The translations under genes and the position numbers were made by a program. A model generated the notes under the pieces. That model was not told the origin of the DNA. It saw nothing but the letters and a program-made list of their open reading frames with translations, and did not search any database. A stretch of 64,000 bases of DNA from Pseudofabraea citricarpa. Lineage: Eukaryota; Ascomycota; Leotiomycetes; Helotiales; Dermateaceae. Positions within the stretch are counted from its first letter, which is position 1; every line of letters starts with the position of its first letter. Shown here one piece after another: positions 11,801-23,600 of this stretch. The stretch spans positions 186,001 to 250,000 of the forward strand of contig JAPWGK010000007.1 of assembly GCA_029641185.1 (NCBI GenBank), in the 5' to 3' direction.

Positions 11801-12924
11801 CCAGAAGTGTGTTAAGCCAGTCCTTCTTACTGGAGTCGGAGTCAAAAGGAAGTCTTCCGGCCAGTGTTGCATATAAAATTACACCTAAACTCCATATATC
11901 CACTTTCTCGCCGCGGTAGGTAATGCCTTTGATCAGTTCGGGGGCAGCGTAGTGCGGACTGCCGCAGGATGTTTTGAGCTTATGCTCTGGACTCTGATGC
12001 AATGCAGCCATGCCGAAGTCTGCTATCTTGATCTGACCGTTCTTGTTTAGCAAGATGTTTTCAGGCTTCAAGTCCCGATGGCAGATATTCAAAGAATGGC
12101 AATACCCCACGGCACTCAGGATTTGTCTGAAGTATCTCATTGCTTCTGGTTCTTCGAGGCCACCTCTAGATGCAATGTGGTCGAATAGCTCGCCGCCGTC
12201 AGCATATTCTAAAACGAGATATCTGACTGCATTAGTTGACTGATCGAAAAGAGAGGTTCCATGAGTCTTACATTTCTGTGCGGTTCTCCCAAATGTCGTA
12301 CAGTTTCATGATATTAGGGTGTTCGATTAGCTTCAGGATCGCAACTTCTCGCTCAATGCCGACAGGCATCCTACGAAAGCCATCTTCGGATTCTGAGATC
12401 TTTGAATCAGCTTTGTCAAAATCAGCCAAGCTACCAGCTTGTGACATTTGGGCATTCTTCTTTTGTACAATCTTGATTGCTGCATCTTGGCCTGAAACTG
12501 CATGTCTGGCCAACCGAACTCGTGCTGTAGCTCCCTTCCCCAATGTCTTTCCCAACTTCCAGGGCCCTATACATGACTTGAGGCGAGATCGATCTGACGC
12601 ATTCGTGGATGCTGTTGAGACCTGAGAATTGCGATTGGAGCTCGCGTATGTGGTGTCTTTTGTTATAGCTCTGACGCGTGGGTTGGCAACACCCAAGCTT
12701 GGTGATGCTGGTTGAATTTCTTCTCGAAGTTGATGTTGCTCTAGAGGGGATCCTTCGGTTGGGCTGTAGACTTGAAGCTGGCCCTCGCGTCTATAGCTCT
12801 CGTGGTGCGGCAGTGACGCGGACTTGGAAGAGGCCGGAACCTGCTGCGAATTGTTGACACGGCGTGTTGCTTCACCCAGTGGCGGTCGGCGCGTTGACGC
12901 CCGAGTCGGCGGGTGTGTGCTCAT
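8887..12924 (-). CDS. hsl1: Serine/threonine kinase of the Nim1/Hsl1/Gin4 family
   Basis: Family members sit at the bud neck or septin ring or cell cortex and promote mitotic entry by inhibiting Wee1/Swe1. Five exons: 12924-12272, 12222-11485, 11416-9528, 9473-9165 and 9116-8887, total 1272 aa; introns are 49-68 bp, all GT-AG. The kinase domain spans about residues 121-400: Gly loop GKGATARV, Lys151 in AAIK, HRDLKPEN with Asp268, DFG at 286-288, and activation segment SCGSPHYAAPE, all intact. A short helical stretch after the kinase (EQNEQKMFYGLLMKYREAQL) is typical of the Gin4/Hsl1 group. A long Ser/Pro/Arg-rich disordered region follows, and a C-terminal KA1-like domain (about the last 150 residues) is split by the last intron. 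It is divergent from smc5. The family call is strong; whether it equals Hsl1, Gin4 or Cdr2 is less certain. Confidence 0.92.
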
Positions 12925-14483
12925 TATGTATGTTCGTAATCAGTTCTCGTGCAAAAGGAAGGTCATGGCCTGGTACTCGACCTGGGCAAGCTGGCTAGGA
13001 GGAAAGAGCGACGTCTTAAGAAGGTTTGGCGGACAATAGCTGTTCGACCTCGGAGGACGCGATTACTAAAAGAAGGTTGCCTGCTAAAGCGATTATTGGA
13101 TAGTAAGAGACCAAGGCTTAAGAAAGAAAGAGAGTTAGAAGAGGCGTCAAATAAGGATTCTATACAGCGCCTGAGATCAGAAGCCGTTCCTTGGTCAGGT
13201 CCAGGAGAAAGTGCTTGTACATACCACAAGTGATGCAGACCGTAACCCGAGATTGGCAGCTGGTGCTTGCAAACTTTAAGCCATCTCGCACCTTGAAGAG
13301 ATGATTGAAACTTATCGGGAAGGATTGGAGATGGGAAGACGTTGATAGTATGCAAAATTACACTTTGGCGCAAAGGAATGTTGTGGTGGAGTGTCTGTTT
13401 ACTTTCGTAGCTGAATTGTGCAACGGAATGCACTACGTCCGCGATCTCGCCATCAAAATGCTAAGACAGGCCCCGACATGTTATTTCCTAGTCATGGACC
13501 CAGCCATTACTACCTCACAAGAGAAAATATCCACATCCCATGCATTAAAGATATCACCACGACTTGCAACGGAATTGACCTGCCGGCACTTGCGCGAGCA
13601 AACCGTAACCGTTCGTTTCTGAATAGCCTCACACACATCAGAAGCAAATGACAAAGCAAAATCAGACAGACCAGAGGCTGGCTTATTTCAAGAGCTCTAG
13701 GTTGCAGGACATGGCCCCAGCGACTTTGACTGGTCTTATGGTTGGAAACAGCCTATTGCAGCCCGAACTCTAAGCACTGCTTGGCCGTCTCGCAGACAAC
13801 GAAGGGTCCTGAGCCTAATCCAGACACACTCCCTTCAGAATATTGCACCGTGGCAAGAAGCCTAGGGATTTCTTTGAATGGATACCATGCGCTGAAGAAA
13901 GCTCTGGAATTAAACACCTTTAGCAAAAGCAAGGGGCTCTGCACACATCTCACGTGGGTTTCTTGCTACCGTTGATATCACCAGAACCACGAAGTATCTT
14001 GAGAGTAAATATATAATTTCTTACCGTACGTAAGTGAGTGAGCGAGAGCCGCGGGTACGGCAATAAATAGGCGTTGCCATGAGGTTGATAGTGCGCGACC
14101 CGGAGGCTGCCATACAAGAGAGCCGACAGAAAGCCACAAACTCGGAACATGAAAACAAGGGCAGTCCGCAGGTAAGTACAAGTCTACTCCATATGGCCAT
14201 CCGGGAAATCTCCGAATATGCTGCGATGCTGCGGAAGCATCCGAACAAAGCTTCCAAGGGCGGGCGGGTTTTTTGGGAAACGGGAAGATGAGAATATTGC
14301 GCTGGAAACTCTGCGAGAGAAATACCTGTAGCAATTCCCATTATCACGTGCCTGGCCAGAAGCGTAACGCTCTGCCAATCAAACGCGGTGTCGCGTTCGT
14401 CGCGTCAACCTCAACTCTACTCTGCAAGATTTACCAAAAAGCCCCTCAACAGACAGAACGACAACGCCCCTCCCCGGAGCAAA
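12925..14483. promoter_or_regulatory. Shared divergent upstream region of hsl1 and smc5
   Basis: 1559 bp separate the two start codons, which point away from each other. A CACGTG palindrome lies at 14345-14350, about 135 bp upstream of the smc5 ATG. Short ORFs on both strands have no recognisable domains and probably reflect 5' leaders. Reading upstream from the smc5 ATG the frame stays open to 14388, but with no earlier ATG, supporting 14484 as the start. Confidence 0.45.
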
Positions 14484-17400
14484 ATGCCAGGGCTCACAGT
14501 CCCCATTCGGCGCTCTAGGGCTACCATAGAAACCGAAAGAGATGCCGATAATATCAGAGGAGAGAGTCGCCCATCGTCAGCAGGCTCCAATGCTGTGAAG
14601 CGTCCACGTCTTATGGGACAGCTCAATGGCCCTCTGGATGCGACACCCGAGCCGGGATCGCCTCACGACTCTCTGCAGAACGGAGCTTTTGGTTCAAATA
14701 CAAACGGAGATGTGGATGGCGACAGTGAAGCAGCAGCGAGCGATTTTCACCCTGGTGCAATTGTTCGCGTCAAGGTCACCGACTTTGTCACCTACCAGAA
14801 TGCTGAGTTCTTCCCAGGCCCGAATCTCAATATGGTGATTGGACCGAACGGTACGGGAAAGAGTTCACTTGTGTGTGCTATCTGTCTTGGTCTTGGATGG
14901 GGTCCTCAGCATCTGGGACGAGCACAACATCTGAGTGATTTTGTAAGGCATGGCATGAAGGAAGCTTTCGTGGAAATCGAATTGCAGGGCGACGCACATG
15001 AAGACAACCACACGATACGCTTGCGGATTATTCGGGATACCAATGGGCGGGAGTGGTGGCTGAACAAAAGAAAGTGCAAACTGCGAGCGGTTCAGGCTTT
15101 GATGCAGAAGCTCAACATTCAAATCGATAATTTGTGTCAATTCTTACCTCAGGATAAGGTCTCCGAGTTTGCCGCACTGTCTCCAGTTGACTTGCTCCAT
15201 CAAACGCTCAGAGCTGCAGCCCCTGAGCACATGATAGAGTCCCACGAGAAGCTCAAAGACTTACGCAAGAGTCAGAAGATGCTGCAGCAATCAAAATCTG
15301 AGGATCAAGAGAAATTAGATAGTCTCGAAGTACGCCAGCAGAATCTTCGTGCCGAGGTTGAGAAAGTGCGAAAAAGAAAGGAGATCCAGGACAAGATCAA
15401 TCTATTGGAAAAAGCCATTATCTTTGTTGAGTATAACACTGCACGTGCACTACACAAAGAGCTCAAGGCCAAGGCACAGGCAGCAGAGCGAAAATTGAAG
15501 GATTTGGAAAGACGGGTTGAACCGTTAATGCGATCAGTCAACGAAAAGCAGGAGTACCAGCAACAAATCGAGGTTGTCGTAAAGGAGCGAAAGAGGGCCG
15601 TTGAACATGCTGAACGAGCTGCTGACCAAGCACTATCAAAGATTCAAGATTTGGAAAAGGCAATTACTGAAAATGAGGCGGACATTGCTTCTAGAATCCA
15701 AAATGACTCGAAGCGCAAGGCAGATGTGGCCGAGCTACAAAATAAGATCAGAGAAGTGGATGCTAGAATTTCAAAGCCTCCACCAGAATTCAACGCAAAT
15801 ACCTGGAATGAACGAATTGTGAGTCAGCAGCAGACCAATGATTTACCTATGGTTGCTAATTAACTTGTAGCGTGAGACGGCCGCTGCCAGGAACCCATTA
15901 AGGATGGAGCAAAAAGAGCTCAGTGCCCAAGACAGGCTCTTAGTTGAAAAAGCCACTAAGGTTCGTGAAGAGCGAGCAATTGCAGAACAAGAGCTTGCAG
16001 GTTTGGAAAGCCAAGCTGGGCAACAAGCTAGCAAAATTGGGAGGTTCTCGCCAGATGTGCAAAAAGCCTGGAAGTGGATTCAAGACAACATGGGCGAATT
16101 CGAGAAAGAGGTCTATGGTCCCCCAATGATTACATGCTCTGTAAAGGATCCCAGGTACCTCGATCAACTAGAAGCTGTGGTCGGCAGAAACAGTCTTCTG
16201 ACTATCACGACACAGACGAAGGCCGACAACAAAAAACTAGCTGACAAGTTACGAGAACTGAGACTGCAGAAGGTGAGATATGTGTATGCTGCAGGAAACA
16301 TTGATCGTCGCCCTGTGTGGTCAGATCAACAACTGAAAGATAACGGGTTGGACGTTTGGGCATTTGATCTCATTGACGGTCCGGATCCAGTACTTGATAT
16401 GATGTTCAATGGCCGAAACAGAACTCCTCTTGGGATCAAAGACGTCAACGACGACCAACTGGACAGAATTTCAAAATGTTCAAAATCAATCCAGTTTATT
16501 GCCGGAAGAACTTACTACACAACGACTTATCGAGCAGAATATGATCAGTCTTCGACCTCAACTAGAAATATTAGACCTGCCCAGCTGTGGACGGACGCAC
16601 CAGTCGATGAATCTGCATCTAGAGAGGTCCAGCAGAGGATCGCTAACCTAGAAGCAGAATTCGAAAAGTTGCAAGCCGAAGTCAGACCTGTTCGTGGGAG
16701 AATAGCCGCTATCAAAACCGAAATCAAGGATATTGACAAAGAAGCGGTATGCATTCCCCCAACTGTTCTTTTTTTGTTTCTTTTTTGTATCTTCACTAAT
16801 TCAGATGGGCGAATTTAGGATGAACTAAGCCAAGCAAAGGCCGCAGAGCAAAAGGCTCGTGGACAATATGACGCACTCCCCACGAGGAAAGAACAATATC
16901 AAAGAAATCTGGAGGCGAGAAAGAAAGACGGCGAGGACGTGCGACAACAAATTCGCCAAGCTGGGGTCAAATGGGATGAGAACGTACTAGAGAAAGCGAA
17001 CATTGGTCTCCGCTATAAGGATATGGTCGCACAAATCCGCGCATGCCATGAAGAGCTTCTCGAAGCTGAAGTGCGACGCATCGAAGCAGTCTCTGATGTT
17101 GATTCTTTAAAGGAGAAAAACGCAGAAAATGCGCGAAAATTAGATGAAGGAAGACAAGCAGCTGTAGAGGCCAAGCGCTTGTCTGATCTTGAGAGAGAGA
17201 AGGCACGAAGAAGTCTAGAGGCAGTTCAGACACTACTGGCCGAGGCAGAAGAAAATGGCACAAGCGACTACTTTCAAAGAGAATGCTCGAACAAGACTGT
17301 AGAAGGAATCGAGAATGAGATGGCTGCAGAGAAGGCTAAACTTGAGCTTATACATACTGGCAACCCCAATGCTATCAGAGATTTTGAAGAAAGGCAGAAG

Positions 17401-18053
17401 CAACTTGATAGGCTTCAAGAAAAGATGGAGAGTGTAGACAGGGATCTAGCCGAGGTCGACAATGAAATCACTCAAGTTAGAGGTGAATGGGAGCCCGAGC
17501 TAGACAAGCTCGTTGCAGAAATCAGCGACGCCTTTGCTTTCAACTTTGAAAGAATTGGTTGTAATGGAGAAGTCGGGGTACGAAAAGAAGAGGACTTTGA
17601 TCTCTGGGCCATCGAGATCAGAGTGAAGTTCAGGTAAGCAAATTCTTTTCGTGCTTCAAAACAATCCGACTGACTCTTGCATCTAGAGAGAACGAGATCC
17701 TGCAGATCCTCGATGCTCATCGTCAATCCGGAGGAGAAAGATCAGTCTCAACCATCTTCTACCTCATGGCCCTTCAGTCCCTGGCCAAATCACCCTTCCG
17801 CGTTGTCGACGAGATCAACCAGGGCATGGATCCACGCAACGAGCGCATGGTACACGAGCGCATGGTCGAGATCGCATGCCAAGAACACACGAGTCAATAC
17901 TTCCTCATCACGCCCAAGCTGCTGACCGGTCTGCGCTACGACAAACGCATGAAGGTGCTCTGCATCGCCAGTGGAGAGTTCATGCCAGAGAACTACAAGA
18001 GCTTGAACATCTCCAAGATCATCGGGATGAGGCGTGCCATGATGGCAGCCTAG
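14484..18053 (+). CDS. smc5: Structural maintenance of chromosomes protein 5 (Smc5)
   Basis: ATPase core of the Smc5/6 complex, which handles recombination intermediates, stalled forks and SUMO-linked repair in the nucleus. Four exons: 14484-15818, 15871-16746, 16819-17633 and 17687-18053, total 1130 aa, normal for the family. Visible parts: disordered N-terminus (about 85 aa); head with Walker [10 protein letters not shown] at 120-128 and the Smc5 motif [15 protein letters not shown]; first coiled coil; hinge around [19 protein letters not shown]; second coiled coil; then the C-terminal head with ABC signature [10 protein letters not shown] and Walker [13 protein letters not shown]. Intron 1 is 52 bp, intron 2 is 72 bp and intron 3 is 53 bp. 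All catalytic motifs are intact. It is divergent from hsl1 and convergent with the cyclin gene. A probable partner (Nse6-like) lies at 59.2-61.7 kb in the same window. Confidence 0.97.
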
Positions 18054-19370
18054 CAGCAGTAATGACTAATGCATGATGGATGAAGTCTTTTTTCTGGCGT
18101 TTTCGGAGCGGGCGGGTAAGGTCGTGGTCGGCGCGAGCGTTTGCTCTTGTTCGTCTCGGGGCTGGCTCAGGTGGTTTGCCTTGGAGCTTAGCGGTTATGG
18201 AGCTGGATGTCGAATCACCCGGGTTGTTTTATGGACGGGCTGTAGATCAAAATGTACGAGTACACGCACACATATCGTTGTTAGGTGTTAATGATTCTCT
18301 CTCGTGGGCAGCATGGCCATGAGGATTCTAGAAGAAAATCGTCGTCGTCGTCAGCTCGTCAGCTCGTCATCTCTCTTAAAATAGTAGTGTAGCAGACGAC
18401 CTTCTCTCTCTCTCTAGATGCCAGCACGGTCGAGAGAGATCATTCGAGGAGAAATGAAAAAAATAAAAATTGAAAAAATAAAAATAAAAAACCTCTGCGT
18501 CCCATCTGACTCTGTGCTCCCCTTTCGTCTTCCTCTTCGTCCTCTACAACTCCGATTCTACCTCTGGGGAATACAACGAAAGCATCTATCTAAGCACTCT
18601 TCAGGACTTCCTTGAAGCAGAGAAAAAGAAATCCTTCTTCTCTCTTACCCCTCCGTACATGCACGCACTTGCTGCTGTTTGGTTTGTTTCCGTCGTGGTC
18701 GTCGTGGTCGTCGTGGTCGTCGTCGTCGGGTAGAAAAGCTGTGCGAGGTTCGCTTGACTCAACTAGACTCGGCTCGCTCGATTTACTAGTAACTCGACTC
18801 TTGCTGCCCACTTGAACAGCGAGGAGATGATCGACTCGACATGGCAACGACGATGATAATGGATGGCATCATAGGTGCGAGATACTCGACACGCACAGAT
18901 ACGTCATTCCATTCCATTCCATTTCGTTCATATCATCTCACACCATATGAAACACAAAAAGAAATCACACACGACGAAAGATAGCGCAGGTGATTTTTAA
19001 AGGCTTTTTTCTTATGTGCAAGCGTAGGTGCTATTGCATTTAGGAAGTAAGTTATATGCAGTTGTCGGGGTTACCTTGGGTTCTAGGCAGGCAAGTTTCC
19101 AATCAATTCAACGATGATAAAACTCCGATCCGTGCAATAGCAAAGTACGTTTCGCCGCCCCACCCCCCGATTTCCATAACCCCATCCATCGTACAAGATC
19201 CCCCAGGATATTCCGCGCTGCCCTAATGCAAGTGGCTTTTCAGACCATCGAGCTTTTCAAAGTTTCCTTTTTAGACTTTGATCCTCGATGACTCTGTGTA
19301 GCAAGATAACGACAAATGAAAACTGTTATAACAAGGGGTGTAATATGTATAGGTCGGTGAGGATTATTAA
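18054..19370. other. Convergent 3' region between smc5 and the cyclin gene
   Basis: This 1.3-kb region receives the 3' ends of both flanking genes. It contains the GTCGTG-type repeat at 18691-18728, AT-rich A-runs at 18455-18490 and a short ATTCC repeat near 18907-18925. No conserved ORF or RNA gene was recognised. Its length is more than two ordinary 3' UTRs need. Confidence 0.5.
18691..18728. repeat. GTCGTG-type microsatellite
   Basis: About 38 bp of alternating CGTCGTGGT units with a pure GTC end. It sits in the convergent intergenic region, so it is presumably in UTR or spacer DNA. Confidence 0.85.
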
Positions 19371-21504
19371 TTAGATCAAATCACGCCACATTCCAGGTCC
19401 GGCGATGCCGCCAAACGCTGGGTGAAGAGGTTGGCTAAGGCTGGCCTCTGTAGCACAGCACACTCTCTTGCCTCCAGATGATGAACGCACAGCAACTTGA
19501 CTTGGACTGACGTTCGCAATTCTTCCTGCCTTTGGTCTAACAAGATTGTCAGACCAGTTCATCTCATTTGATGCCTGATATCGACCGCTGAGCATCTCTC
19601 GGACATTCTCTTGGAGAGAGTTGTCAATCGATGTGGGTCGGCTACGTTTAGCTCCGGCTCTGCTGGGAGACTCAACACATCGTGGATGGTTGTGAAGTTC
19701 TTGGAGAGCACGGGCTGCATCCTGCTCAGACTGGTTCGAAAAGTAATCGATCTCAAGTTCGCGTCTCGCAAGCGGAGTGTTGAGCGAGAGGTCGAGGAAG
19801 TCCTTTCCAACTGGACCAGCATAAGATTCTGGTGACGAAGTTGGGCCGTTGTCGCAAAAGCCTTCGGGTACTGTCGCGATGACTGTTCGGTTCAACTTCT
19901 CGCTACACTGCTTCGCGTATCGACAGCGCGCTTGGACATCCAATTTGGACGAAACTGGCGCGCTCATCAATGACGAGGCTGAAGAGATTGAAGAAGATCG
20001 AGAGGACCGCGATGAGGTATCTGAGACCATCGACTCTGGTGAGGATACTGACGAGACAGAGTTTGCCAATGAAGATCGACGAGGGAAGACGTATGATTGT
20101 GGCGACGAGGTGCATGGTTGCCATTTGTCGGCCGCGTGAGCAGCAGAAACAGTTGAAGCCTGTGCCATAGCAAAGCTCATTGACGACTTGCAGAGCATGT
20201 ACGAAGCAGCACTCACTGCAGGAGTGCTGAAGCCAATGCTCTGGGGAGTCAGCCTTGGGGTTGGTAACAGGCCAAGAGCTGGGGCAGGTTTGCTTTGCGG
20301 GTATGACGCGGTAGGCAAAGGCTCCAGGATGTCTGGGGTGTAATATCTAGGAGTAGGTGTTGATTCACACGAACCATAACCAAAAGACGAGGCACGCTCT
20401 GAAAGCGAGGGCGACGAGATGGAGCTTATTGCTTTTACCTCTGCTCTGGCTTGTGCCGATGACGAAACTCCTTCCACATTATCCAATGCGGGGTTGAGTC
20501 TCAAAATGATAGCTTTCCAATCGGCCGACTGTTGCGCCAATATAGGGCAGACAGCGCCAGGAGATGGGGGTTGCGAAGGGGTATACTTTAGGACAATTTC
20601 AGTCCAGCGAGAGAATACGGCATCGGTAATATGTAACTCCCAGTTCACAGCAAGAAGGAATGCCATCTCATTCTGGTTGATCTCGAACGTGTTGAGACCC
20701 GAGATCTTGCTCCATGCACGTGCAGAATAGTTACGATCCTGAAGATACTTGGAGGCAAGGATTAACGCTGCCAGGAACATGCGTCTTCCACATTGAAGAG
20801 CGCGAATCGAATGCACATCGTCCGGCTGCTCCATAGTAAAGTCATGCTTAGGCACGTGAGGCTTAATCAAGATCAGGTAGTACAACGCGACTTGGAGGGT
20901 CGAGTAACTTGTCCGTGATCGGCGAAGAGTCTCTTGAATGAATGTGCGCAAAGGAAGAACTCCTTTGTTACCTAACTCGCTCCGGCATGGAACAGACGAA
21001 AGGGGCCAGATGGCCTCCACGATCTGAGCTGAAGAATCTGGGGGGGAATTATTGAGCGGGTAAACTTATTTTCAGGAGTGCAATGTTCTTACCGACGAGG
21101 CTATCGACGAAGTTCCCCTTTCGTTCGCTTTGACGTACTAATGCAGGTGGGCATCCAGTTCGGGTATTGGTTCCGACGCTGGTCCTCCTGGGGTGTTGTC
21201 GCTGCTCTGAGGGTACTTCGGCGGGTAATTTGTGCTTGGGCCAATATGTCGCGATCGAGACGGGTTGTTCGCAGACACTGGCAGACGTAAAGGAAGGTGC
21301 TGGCTGGCTCGTGCAGCAGTAAGATTCTGACGTTTCTGAATCGGAAGAGACGCTCGCTACTGAGGAATCGTCCGACGATTGGGAAGATGCATCGGACCAG
21401 ACCGAGGCGGAGGATGAGGATGCGGAGGATGCTAATGGCGAGCTGTAGGGGCCATTGCGATAGGATGCGATGTAAGGCGGCGAATCATCTCGACCGCAAT
21501 TCAT
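19371..21504 (-). CDS. Pho85-type cyclin (PCL/Pas1-like) with long C-terminal tail
   Basis: Regulatory subunit that would activate a Pho85-like or G1 cyclin-dependent kinase. Two exons: 21504-21093 and 21037-19371, with an intron at 21092-21038; 692 aa. The N-terminus holds a Ser-rich run (residues about 20-60). The cyclin box (about 110-260) shows LPLRTFIQETLRRSR, STLQVALYYLILIKPHVP, RRMFLAALILASKYLQDRNY and NEMAFLLAVNWELHI, matching the PCL cyclin N-terminal domain. The remaining 400 residues are Ser/Pro-rich and disordered, a common site for phosphorylation and degradation signals. It is convergent with smc5, and a very long gene-free region (7.7 kb) lies upstream, which may hold an extended promoter or 5' leader. 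Family assignment is firm; the exact subgroup (Pcl1/2, Pcl5, Clg1 or Pas1) is not decided. Confidence 0.9.
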
Positions 21505-21954
21505 CTTGAGAATTCGAGGGTGGTGTAGTTATTCGTGGGAAACTCCAGCCGCCGTCTGTACAAAGCCAATCGATATACCGTTTTAGACTATTCTTGAGAC
21601 CTTCTGACTTCTAACGCAGGCTCGTACAACAATGCGAAATCGTTGCGGAGCTAGATGATGGAGTAGGAGGAGGATAGACTAGAGTGAAAGGACCGCAGAG
21701 ATCTTTTCACAAACGATGAAACCGGTGGACGATGCAAGACTGGCGACTGGGGAGAATGTAGAGGAGGCGAGGAGCATGTTGACCTTTTCGACGGTGGAAA
21801 TGGTAGTTATCGAGATAAATGGTGGGCTAGTTAAAGATACCAGCTACCATCAGAGGCGTCGAGGGTTCGCGATATTATGGAGGGAGTCGGAGGTAGAGGT
21901 GGTGGGAAAGTCGAGTACTTAAAACAGGAGACAAAAGAAGTGAGTGGAGTGGTA

Positions 21955-21998
21955 TTTGTGTTTGTGTGTGTGTGTTTGTGTGTGTGTGTTTGTGTGGT
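21955..21998. repeat. TG dinucleotide-rich microsatellite
   Basis: About 44 bp of TG repeats interrupted by TTTG units, located about 450 bp upstream of the cyclin ATG. Confidence 0.85.
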
Positions 21999-22720
21999 AA
22001 GGCTGATGTGTCTTGATGTGGTCGACGATTCACGGGTCGTGGGTAGCTTTGTAGCTAAGTCGAGTAGATGACTCTCTCAGTGGTGGCAAGTGGCCCCAAG
22101 CGATATCGCGCGGTCGCGGTGAGAAGGCTGCGGGTCGCAGGCTTCTACCGCTATCGAAGGTGAATTTATCTGATGAAAGGGAGACGCGTGAGGGAGAAAG
22201 GAAGAAGTGGCGAGAGGAGAGGTGTGATTTTGGGGTGTGGTGGTGGGAGAGGAGAGGGTGACTATTCGGGATGTGGTGGTCGATGAGTCTTCGTGAGTGA
22301 TGAGTGCTGAGTGACTGACTGACTGGGGGCGAATCGGCCTTTGTCGCAGACAGAAAGGAAGGAGGCGGGAGGAATTCTCTTGGGGGGGGAAATAGAGGAA
22401 GGAGGCGCGGGTTGGATTGCGAATAGATGGATGTTTGCAAAGAATAGATGTTTGATGGACAGTGAGTAGTGGTGGAGTGCAGACTTCAGAAGCCGCTGGA
22501 TCTATTCTTTGGGATCGTACATGGCGGCGATGGGTTTCGAAGACACAGCTGCGGGCATGCTGAGCTTTTGTTCACCACGAGATGGGGGGGAGACTGGGGG
22601 GGGGAGGCTGTGGTGCCTGAGAGCCTGAGAGAGAGTGAGTGAGTGAGTGAGTGTGCGAGCCTGCAAGCCTGGGAGCCTGGGAGCCTGGCAGGTTCCCTAC
22701 ACAGGCCTTCCCTCCACTGC

Positions 22721-22750
22721 ACTACCCTCCACTACCCTCCACTACCCTCC
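22721..22750. repeat. Three perfect tandem copies of ACTACCCTCC
   Basis: Three contiguous identical decamers. On the other strand they read GGAGGGTAGT, so the tract is strongly purine/pyrimidine asymmetric. Confidence 0.9.
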
Positions 22751-22875
22751 ATCCGTCGCTTAGCGAGAAGCAGAGTCATACCTGTACCGTCCTGGGCCCG
22801 TCCTGGGCCTGTCTCTTGTCTCCCGGCCTCCCTCCTCCCAGCCTAGTCTTGCATCTAGCGCATCGCCACAGCGCG

Positions 22876-22895
22876 CAGCAGCAGCAGCAGCAGCA
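22876..22895. repeat. CAG trinucleotide microsatellite
   Basis: About six CAG units on the plus strand. The tract is not within a supported coding sequence. Confidence 0.9.
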
Positions 22896-22961
22896 ACACA
22901 CATACCACACCATCCACCTTCCACCATCCACCATACACCATACACACACAGTACATACCGG

Positions 22962-22998
22962 AGCACAGCACAGCACAGCACAGCACAGCAAAGCAAAG
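22962..22998. repeat. GCACA pentanucleotide microsatellite
   Basis: About six copies of GCACA grading into GCAAA. Together with the CAG tract 70 bp earlier and an intervening CCA/ATACACA-rich stretch it makes about 130 bp of continuous low complexity. Confidence 0.9.
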
Positions 22999-23600
22999 CC
23001 AGTCCACCGCAGCCCCCAGTAGCATCAAAAATGTGTCCACCCTTCACAACCCACAACCCACCAACCCACTAACCCAAGCCTGGGGAGGCAAGAAAGGAAG
23101 AAGACAAAGAAGAGACTCTCTCTCAACAACAACCACCATCGCCCATTACATACATCAAATGCTATACACCATCCATGCCTTCCATCGTGATTCCCAGAGT
23201 TTGGCTTCACTCCCACGTCTGCTTATTCAGCCTTGAATGCGACGACAGCTAGCCTTCCCCGATCCTTTTGGCGGGGAGAGACGCGACACACCTGAGTTGT
23301 GTTCTATTTCTATTTCCTCTCTTACAGCCTGCTTGTCAAGGCTGAGGGACATGACGATACAGCTTCGCACGGCTGTCCTCATGGAAATTATGCGTGAGCA
23401 ATAATGGCAGTCAGCATGGGCCCTCCGCTGTGCTGTGCTGAACAACGACAGACGGATTGTCTTGCTCTCAGCCTCCATCTTGCGTACGGTGCCAGCGACA
23501 CGACTCCTCCTCACGACACCTCTTCTGTCCATCCTGCTACTACTGTGTACTGTACTGTACTGTCCCGAGAACTATTGCTGCGCCGCCATTTGCTGAAGGA

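Larger units (their letters stand above)
21505..23600. promoter_or_regulatory. Microsatellite-rich upstream region of the cyclin gene
   Basis: No gene is supported in these 2.1 kb directly upstream of the cyclin. All frames carry short, low-complexity ORFs made from repeats. Tracts include TG repeats (21955-21998), GAGT repeats (22635-22652), a GGAGCCTG repeat (22667-22689), three copies of a 10-mer at 22721-22750, CAG repeats (22876-22895) and GCACA repeats (22962-22998). This may include a long 5' leader and promoter. Confidence 0.5.

Noticed and set aside
14388..14483. N-terminal extension of Smc5
   Set aside because: The extended frame begins with GTG; the first ATG is 14484.
22760..23056. 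Cys/Val-rich short ORFs in all frames
   Set aside because: Direct products of GCACA and CAG repeats.
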